Positions 51,655 to 56,361 of a stretch of DNA of 56,361 nucleotides are shown in pieces. Source of the DNA: RGIG990 sp045589455 (GTDB lineage Bacteria > Verrucomicrobiota > Kiritimatiellia > RFP12 > UBA3636); assembly GCA_045589455.1 (NCBI GenBank), contig JAZNPC010000001.1, positions 1 through 56,361 on the forward strand. Direction: 5' to 3'. How positions within the stretch are numbered: the stretch's first letter is position 1; every line of letters starts with the position of its first letter. The notes beneath the pieces were generated by a model. The model did not search any database. It saw nothing but the letters and a program-made list of their open reading frames with translations, and had not been told where the DNA came from. Both the position numbers and the translations under genes were made by a program.

Positions 51655-53238
51655 TTATTTAGGAAGAACGATGTTGTGTGCAACCGTTGCTTCAATTTCT
51701 CCTGCAATTTCGTTTAGTAGTGTCTCAGAAACCTCTGAGTTAACACTTAGGATTGCAAGAGACTTACCTGTCTTTGGATTGTGTGGGTTACGCATATCCT
51801 CAATATTGATACCAACCTCAGCTAGCTTGCGGCCGATTGTTGCGATAACACCTGGACGGTCAAAGTACTCGAAGAATAGAGCTGTACCGCGTGGAACCCA
51901 GTATAGACGATCAAACTCATCAATTCGAGAAATCATCATAACCTTCTCACCAACAGTACCACGAACGCTTACCTTACGGACCTGATTGTTTGATGTTACA
52001 GAAACCAAATCAAGAGTCATAGAAGCGTCGTAGTTCTTGTTTGCTTCTGGTGCACGGTCAACATACTTAACACCATTCTCTTCAAGATACTTAAGAGCCT
52101 GGTTATAATCTGTTGAGCGATCAATATCCTCCCAAATACCATTTAGAAGTGATAGAAGCAACCACTTGCTATATGGAGCAAGAGTGCCGTAGAAGCTTGT
52201 CTCAATAGATGTGATTGGGCAATTTGTGCCTAGCAAGCCACGAGTCAATACAGCCAACATAGAAGCTAGCTCGCAATATGATGGGTCAAGACCACGAGGA
52301 ATATCTTGGTTAACGATGTAGCTTGTGATACCCTTCTCATCAAGATCAATTAGCTGTTGAGCAGCACGGCGTGCAGCTGTCTCATTTGCCTCATAGGTAT
52401 TTGCACCTAGGTGTGGCATCATGATATCTGCGATATCAGCAACAGACTTTGGACCCTCAGCATCTTTTGGATAAACGTCATTTAGATAGCGAATACCCTT
52501 AGCTGCCTTAGCATCACGTACTGCCTGCTCATCGATAATACCTGCGCGAGCGCAGTTGATAAGAGTTGCACCTGGCTTCATTAGAGAAAGAAGTGAAGCA
52601 TTGATGCTACCACGTGTCTCTGCATTCTCAGGAATGTGTAGAGAGATAAAATCGCACTCGTGGAAGATTTCCTGTAGGGAAACTGTTGTGATACCGAACT
52701 GCTTTGCGCGCTCAGCAGGAACTAGTGGATCGTAACCTAGAATCTTACACTCAAAGCCAGACAAACGCTTTGCAACAAGGCGACCAATATTACCTAGACC
52801 AACGATACCAACAGTCTTACCTGTGATTTCGTGACCCATTAGCTTGCTCTTCTCCCATGCACCAGCACGCGTTGTTCTATCAGCCTCTAGCACATGACGT
52901 GCGTCTGCAAGCATAAGTGTGATTACCTCCTCTGCAACACCATTTGAGTTTGCACCAGGTGTGTTCATCACATCGATACCACGCTTACGAGCAGCCTTAC
53001 AATCAATATTGTCATAGCCAGCACCTGCACGGATAACAACCTTTAGGCTTGGTAGTAAATCCATAATTTCTGCAGTAACCTTTTCACTGCGAACAATAAT
53101 TGCATAAGCATCTGGGTTTGCAGCAGCCAAATCAGCTAACTGAGTTTTTGGCTCCTGAACTACGCTATATGCGCCATTTTCATTTAATAGCTTTGCTGCA
53201 ATTGCATCAAGTTTTGTTGGGATAAGTACTTTTTTCAT
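51655..53238 (-). CDS. serA: D-3-phosphoglycerate dehydrogenase
   Basis: A 527-residue long-type PGDH starting serine synthesis. The substrate domain has VIRAGAGYDNIDCKAARKRGIDVMNTPGANS; the NAD domain GKTVGIVGLGNIGRLVAKRL; INCARAGIIDEQAV and MPHLGANTYEANETAA supply the catalytic Arg and His regions. An ASB domain (about 320-455) and an ACT domain (about 460-527, RPGVIATIGRKLAEVGINIEDMR) follow, so serine feedback is possible. GAAAG precedes the ATG. It is divergent from the BamD-like gene. Confidence 0.97.
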   Translation of the reverse strand: MKKVLIPTKLDAIAAKLLNENGAYSVVQEPKTQLADLAAANPDAYAIIVRSEKVTAEIMDLLPSLKVVIRAGAGYDNIDCKAARKRGIDVMNTPGANSNGVAEEVITLMLADARHVLEADRTTRAGAWEKSKLMGHEITGKTVGIVGLGNIGRLVAKRLSGFECKILGYDPLVPAERAKQFGITTVSLQEIFHECDFISLHIPENAETRGSINASLLSLMKPGATLINCARAGIIDEQAVRDAKAAKGIRYLNDVYPKDAEGPKSVADIADIMMPHLGANTYEANETAARRAAQQLIDLDEKGITSYIVNQDIPRGLDPSYCELASMLAVLTRGLLGTNCPITSIETSFYGTLAPYSKWLLLSLLNGIWEDIDRSTDYNQALKYLEENGVKYVDRAPEANKNYDASMTLDLVSVTSNNQVRKVSVRGTVGEKVMMISRIDEFDRLYWVPRGTALFFEYFDRPGVIATIGRKLAEVGINIEDMRNPHNPKTGKSLAILSVNSEVSETLLNEIAGEIEATVAHNIVLPK

Positions 53239-53300
53239 ATTTAAAGTCTTTCGTTTTTTTGATATACTACGCTTAGTTTTATTTATAATAATAGTCTAGA

Positions 53301-53310
53301 TTGGTATAAT
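53301..53310 (+). promoter_or_regulatory. Extended -10 element of the BamD-like/lptE operon
   Basis: TTGGTATAAT places a perfect TATAAT (53305-53310) with an upstream TGG in the serA/BamD-like divergent gap, 62 bp before the start codon. No clear -35 is seen 17 nt further upstream. Confidence 0.45.
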
Positions 53311-53371
53311 AGAACCAGGTCTAAAGCCATTCCTTAACTAAACGCCAATCAATTATATCGGAAATACCCCT

Positions 53372-54472
53372 ATGAAATCAAGACAATTTGCCCCTTTAAA
53401 AATTATGAAAACAAACTTTTTTTCTAAGCTTTTTATTATATTTTCTATGCTTTGTGGCCTTACTTATCCTGCATTAGCATACTCACCTAATACAGCTGCT
53501 AATTTTAAAGGAAACGAATTTGATTCCTCCGGTCTTAGAACATCAATTGTTGCTGCACCTGAATTCAAACAGAAAGGGATTTTTACACCTTCTCCAAAGA
53601 AGGAAACCCCCAAAGAACAGTTAGAATATGCTCAAGAATTAGAAAGAAACAAGAAATATAAAGCTGCCACAAAAGCATACAATGCTTTAGTATATGAATG
53701 GCCAACAGCACAAGAAGCTCCAACAGCACAGCTTGGTGTAGCTAGAACATTGGAGTTAAGGGAAAAACATCTTCAGGCATTTAAAGAATATCAGTATTTA
53801 ATCAACAATTATGATGTAAGACTCTTACCTGATGGTATTTCATTTACAGACATTCTTAATAGTCAATTTCGCATTGCAAACTACTTTTTAGCAAAGATTG
53901 AAAATTCGTTTTTAGGCTTAGGTAGCATTGGCGCAGATGGTGTAGCAGAAGCATTTGCACAAATTGCTAGAAATGCTCCAGAATGGGAACGCGCAAGTGA
54001 ATGTTTACTCCGCAAAGGTTTAGCTTATGAAGCTGCAGGTAGAAATGTAGAAGCGATATTTGAATATGAGGATTTGGTGGGCCGTTATGCGGGAACACAG
54101 GTTGCAAACGAGGCATTATATCGTGCAGCAATCGCTCGCTATCACATTGCAATTGAAACACCTCGAGATGAAAAAACATTGAGAAACACAATAGTTGCAA
54201 TGTCACTCGCTATACAAGCCGATCCTCACCACGAATATGCGGAAGCAACAGCAAAGCATAAACAAACCATTGAGGCAATGCTTACTGCTTTGCTCTTTGA
54301 AAAAGCACAGTTTTATGATAAAATAGAACCAAATTACAAGGCAGCACTTATTTCCTACAGATCCTTTGTGAAAGAATTTCCAAGATCAAAGGAGGCAGAA
54401 ATTGCTAATCAACGCATAATAGAACTAGAAGCTATTCTATCCCAAACAGATGATGCTGTAGAAGAAAAATAA
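53372..54472 (+). CDS. BamD-like TPR outer-membrane assembly protein
   Basis: A 366-residue exported TPR protein. A signal peptide ends near PALAYS; if translation starts at the internal Met at 53405 the signal is more canonical. TPR-type helices run from about residue 80 to the end (YAQELERNKKYKAATKAYNALVYEWP, ALFEKAQFYDKIEPNYKAALISYRSFVKEFPRSKEAEIANQ), the pattern of BamD/YbgF-like proteins. The lipobox Cys of classical BamD is not obvious. The next gene, 18 bp downstream, is LptE-like, so the pair fits an outer-membrane biogenesis operon. BamD identity is probable, not certain. Confidence 0.72.
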   Translation: MKSRQFAPLKIMKTNFFSKLFIIFSMLCGLTYPALAYSPNTAANFKGNEFDSSGLRTSIVAAPEFKQKGIFTPSPKKETPKEQLEYAQELERNKKYKAATKAYNALVYEWPTAQEAPTAQLGVARTLELREKHLQAFKEYQYLINNYDVRLLPDGISFTDILNSQFRIANYFLAKIENSFLGLGSIGADGVAEAFAQIARNAPEWERASECLLRKGLAYEAAGRNVEAIFEYEDLVGRYAGTQVANEALYRAAIARYHIAIETPRDEKTLRNTIVAMSLAIQADPHHEYAEATAKHKQTIEAMLTALLFEKAQFYDKIEPNYKAALISYRSFVKEFPRSKEAEIANQRIIELEAILSQTDDAVEEK

Positions 54473-54490
54473 ATTTAAAAGGAGAATTAA

Positions 54491-55012
54491 ATGAATATAA
54501 AATTATTTCTATACACCATATGTATCACAGCTCTCACCATTTTTGGTAGTGGTTGCGCTAGTTATCAGCTTGGTTCAACACTTGATCCAGCTCTTGCTGA
54601 TGTATATGTGCCAACAGTTCGAAGCAAGGTTAATCAGCCAGGCATCGAAGAAGCTGTTACTTCTGCAATTATAAAAGAGATTCAACGAGAAGGAACTATG
54701 CGCATTTGTGATAAGGCAAATGCTAGCACCATTCTAGAAATTGAGGTAATTGAGTATGTTCAAGATACTTTACGCTATAATAGTGACGACACAACTAAAG
54801 CTGCAGAATATACTATGACCATCAAGGCAAAGGTTGTATTTAGAAAACTAACAGGAGACCCAGAAAAAGCAATAATTATTGAACGTGTATATGAAGGTGA
54901 AGACACGTTCCTAAGCGGCATGGACACAATTTCCGCGAGACAACGTTGTTTGCCTGATGCAAGTAAGGATTTAGCTGAGCAAATTATTGATGCTTGTATA
55001 AGTATTTGGTAA
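54491..55012 (+). CDS. lptE: LptE-like LPS-assembly lipoprotein
   Basis: A 173-residue lipoprotein with lipobox GSGC (Cys near 22) followed by ASYQLGSTL, the LptE pattern of a Cys followed by YxLG. The body has VYVPTVRSKVNQPGIEEAVTSAIIKEIQREGTMRI, then a strand-rich region ending in a helix with DLAEQIIDACISIW. LptE plugs the LptD barrel and places LPS in the outer leaflet. AGGAG is 6 nt upstream. LptD is not in the window. Confidence 0.8.
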   Translation: MNIKLFLYTICITALTIFGSGCASYQLGSTLDPALADVYVPTVRSKVNQPGIEEAVTSAIIKEIQREGTMRICDKANASTILEIEVIEYVQDTLRYNSDDTTKAAEYTMTIKAKVVFRKLTGDPEKAIIIERVYEGEDTFLSGMDTISARQRCLPDASKDLAEQIIDACISIW

Positions 55013-55020
55013 GAAAAATT

Positions 55021-55059
55021 TAATGAGTTGTATGAGCGATTGCTCATAGCACCTCATTA
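55021..55059. other. Long hairpin between lptE and rpsT
   Basis: TAATGAG/CTCATTA encloses TATGAGC/GCTCATA around GATT. It lies just after the lptE stop but is followed by A residues on the plus strand, so it is probably an RNA-stabilising 3' structure or a mediocre lptE terminator. Confidence 0.5.
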
Positions 55060-55063
55060 AATA

Positions 55064-55093
55064 AAAAAAGACTCGGAATTCTCCGAGCCTTTA
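55064..55093 (-). terminator. Terminator after rpsT
   Basis: On the minus strand, AGGCTCGGA/TCCGAGTCT (one mismatch) with loop GAAT/ATTC is followed by TTTTTTTATTT. Confidence 0.8.
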
Positions 55094-55121
55094 AAAAGTT
55101 GAGAACTCTTTACCGAACGTA

Positions 55122-55385
55122 TTAAGCTTCAACATTTAGCTTAGCATAAGCACGAGACTTACGACGAGCTGCAGCATTCTTGCTGATAACGCCCTTCTTT
55201 GCAGACTTATCAATAACAGAGCAGAACTCCTTGTAAGCCTCCATGCTCTTAGCAGCATCGCCAGCAGCGATAACCTCTAAGAATGAACGACGTGCCGTAT
55301 TTAGACGGCTCTTATTTGCGTTGTTACGTAGACGTCTAACTTCTGATGTCTTTACACGCTTAATTGCACTTTTAATATTAGGCAT
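55122..55385 (-). CDS. rpsT: 30S ribosomal protein S20
   Basis: An 87-residue, very basic helical protein. It begins MPNIKSAIKRVKTSEVRRLRN and ends with the S20 C-terminal block GVISKNAAARRKSRAYAKLN. Length is normal. AGGAG lies 10 nt upstream. It is monocistronic, as usual, between convergent lptE and the divergent membrane-protein gene. Confidence 0.97.
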   Translation of the reverse strand: MPNIKSAIKRVKTSEVRRLRNNANKSRLNTARRSFLEVIAAGDAAKSMEAYKEFCSVIDKSAKKGVISKNAAARRKSRAYAKLNVEA

Positions 55386-55471
55386 GGTTTAATTGCTCCT
55401 AATGGTAACCAAATCGATTTGTTAAAGTGGTATGTTATAATATTTTGACTGTTTAGGTCAACCCAAAACTT

Positions 55472-56206
55472 ATGGCAAAAGATAAAAAAATAGATAAAAA
55501 AGACAAAAAAAGCAAATTTGGCCACTTTTTAAAGATAACAGGATTTATCCTTTTATCTGTTTTTCTCTATTTTTGGAGTGTCGGAATTCTGCGTACATTA
55601 ATTCAATATATACATAGCGACGATTTTTTAATGGGCTTACCTAAGCCCTTCTTCTACTTTATATCAGCTTTTATTACTGGATTATTTATAATCGCGGTAT
55701 TTATAAAACAGTTTTCAACGCATTATTTATATTGCCATGAATTAACACATGCTTTTTTTGGATTACTTACTGGATCAAAGGTTTCAAAGCTAAAAATTAA
55801 TGAAGATAGTGCTAGTGTAAATGTTAGCCATCCTAATCTAATTGTTGTCTTATCTCCGTACATAGTATCTCTTCATGTATTATTAATTCTATTTTTATAT
55901 GGATGCGCTACTATAGCATTTCCTAGCGCTGGCAATGCACTACACAACTTTTTTACAATCTTAATTGGTTTGGCCTCATCTTTTCACTTTATTTTTACAG
56001 TAAAAACTCTTTTACAAAAGCAAACCGATATAGAACGGTCTGGATTTTTTATTTCATATTTACTTATATCCTCTTTAAACCTAGCTGGTTTAATGATAAT
56101 TTTTACATGTATTGATACAATTTCCTTTGGATATTTTATTAAGGCATCACTAGCTTATACCTTTGATACCATAGCAAAATTATGGATTTCGATTTTTTGT
56201 CTCTAA
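55472..56206 (+). CDS. Membrane protein with HExxH motif, M50-like
   Basis: A 244-residue protein. A Lys/Asp-rich N-terminus (1-20) is followed by about six hydrophobic helices. Between the second and third helix lies HELTH (89-93) in YCHELTHAFFGLLTGSKVSKLKI, an HExxH zinc-peptidase motif placed at a membrane edge as in M50 (site-2-type) proteases. A later NPDG-like second motif is not seen; the segment HPNLIVVLSPYIV may take its place. Protease activity is inferred. A group II intron 3' end lies about 20 bp downstream on the opposite strand. Confidence 0.65.
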   Translation: MAKDKKIDKKDKKSKFGHFLKITGFILLSVFLYFWSVGILRTLIQYIHSDDFLMGLPKPFFYFISAFITGLFIIAVFIKQFSTHYLYCHELTHAFFGLLTGSKVSKLKINEDSASVNVSHPNLIVVLSPYIVSLHVLLILFLYGCATIAFPSAGNALHNFFTILIGLASSFHFIFTVKTLLQKQTDIERSGFFISYLLISSLNLAGLMIIFTCIDTISFGYFIKASLAYTFDTIAKLWISIFCL

Positions 56207-56226
56207 TATTTCATAATTTAATAAAA

Positions 56227-56361
56227 TCGAGTAGGAGGAGTTTTAACTCCTCCTCTCACACCACCGTACGTGCCGTTCGGCATACGGCGGTTCAACCCAT
56301 TTTTTTTTTCTTTTATATACTTGATGTCATAGCTACTTGTCTTTCAAGATAGTAATCTAAA
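56227..56361 (-). mobile_element. Group II intron, 3' end (partial, enters from window edge)
   Basis: On the minus strand this holds the end of the maturase gene, then domain V and domain VI. Domain V (56260-56292) folds as ACCGCCGTAT/GTACGGTGGT with a 2-nt AC bulge, a GCC/GGC cap and a GAAC loop. Domain VI is GGAGGAG/CTCCTCC (56234-56253), followed by TACTCGAT, a normal intron 3' end. It is in the same orientation as the intron 5' end at 1-133. Confidence 0.8.
56313..56361 (-). CDS. ltrA: Group II intron-encoded reverse transcriptase/maturase, C-terminal end only
   Basis: The frame ends LDYYLERQVAMTSSI and a TAA at 56313-56315; only the last 15 complete codons are inside the window. Assignment rests on its position just upstream of domain V, where the maturase gene in domain IV always ends, and on the aromatic/basic ending. 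No catalytic residues can be seen. Confidence 0.55.
   Translation of the reverse strand, partial: LDYYLERQVAMTSSI

Noticed and set aside
1..56361. The window as a circular plasmid closed through one intron
   Set aside because: It carries valS, glnS, rplM-rpsI, rpsT, purDE and arginine genes and has no replication or partition gene, so a chromosomal segment between two intron copies is more likely.

Overview
The window reads as a 56 kb chromosomal contig from an anaerobic or microaerobic Gram-negative bacterium of the PVC superphylum, most likely an uncultured, AT-rich gut- or rumen-type Verrucomicrobiota. The outer membrane is shown by an LptE-like lipoprotein, a BamD-like TPR protein and two outer-membrane barrel proteins. 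PVC membership is suggested by the small Minf_1886/TIGR04138-type protein at 5979-6374. A PPi-type phosphofructokinase and a flavodiiron protein fit a low-oxygen lifestyle. All taxonomy here is inference from family content; no rRNA or tRNA gene was seen.

Both ends are pieces of group II introns on the minus strand. Positions 1-133 are an intron 5' end directly behind a Rho-independent terminator, the habit of class C introns. Positions 56227-56361 are an intron 3' end (end of the maturase gene, domain V, domain VI). The contig therefore probably stops at two copies of a multicopy intron.

Layout. 0.2-9.1 kb: a lipoprotein, a Gfo/Idh/MocA oxidoreductase, thrC, a GspE/PilB ATPase, a HIT protein with a PVC-type partner, two outer-membrane proteins and a leucine-rich-repeat lipoprotein. 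9.2-13.7 kb: valS, a TolR/ExbD-like lipoprotein, a GT4 glycosyltransferase. 13.7-16.8 kb: an accessory island with an AAA/DUF4143 ATPase, a candidate structured RNA or MITE, a small ORF and a Fic protein. 17.2-26.6 kb: an antiporter fused to a PTS-EIIA domain, a SNF2 helicase, a second DUF4143 ATPase and a sialate O-acetylesterase. 26.7-33.9 kb: glnS, GT2, pcnB, purD-purE, a LacI regulator. 34.0-39.6 kb (minus): PPi-phosphofructokinase, a DEAD-box helicase, rplM-rpsI, a third DUF4143 ATPase. 39.8-49.9 kb (minus): a REP-associated transposase fused to a DprA-like domain, gspG, a sugar nucleotidyltransferase, an acyltransferase, an M15-like peptidase, proC and an arginine cluster argJ-argB-argD-argG. 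50.4-56.2 kb: flavodiiron protein, serA, BamD-like and LptE-like genes, rpsT and an HExxH membrane protein.

The most unusual pattern is in the accessory genes. Three diverged DUF4143 ATPases and one Fic gene each carry their own short-repeat array (23-bp tandem, 34-bp tandem, 21-bp-arm palindrome, and a 10-11-bp phased repeat) just upstream of the start codon, on or next to a good -35/-10 promoter. A second unusual locus is the transposase at 39859-40926. It carries REP-like palindromes in frame inside its own coding sequence and ends in a DprA/LOG-like domain.
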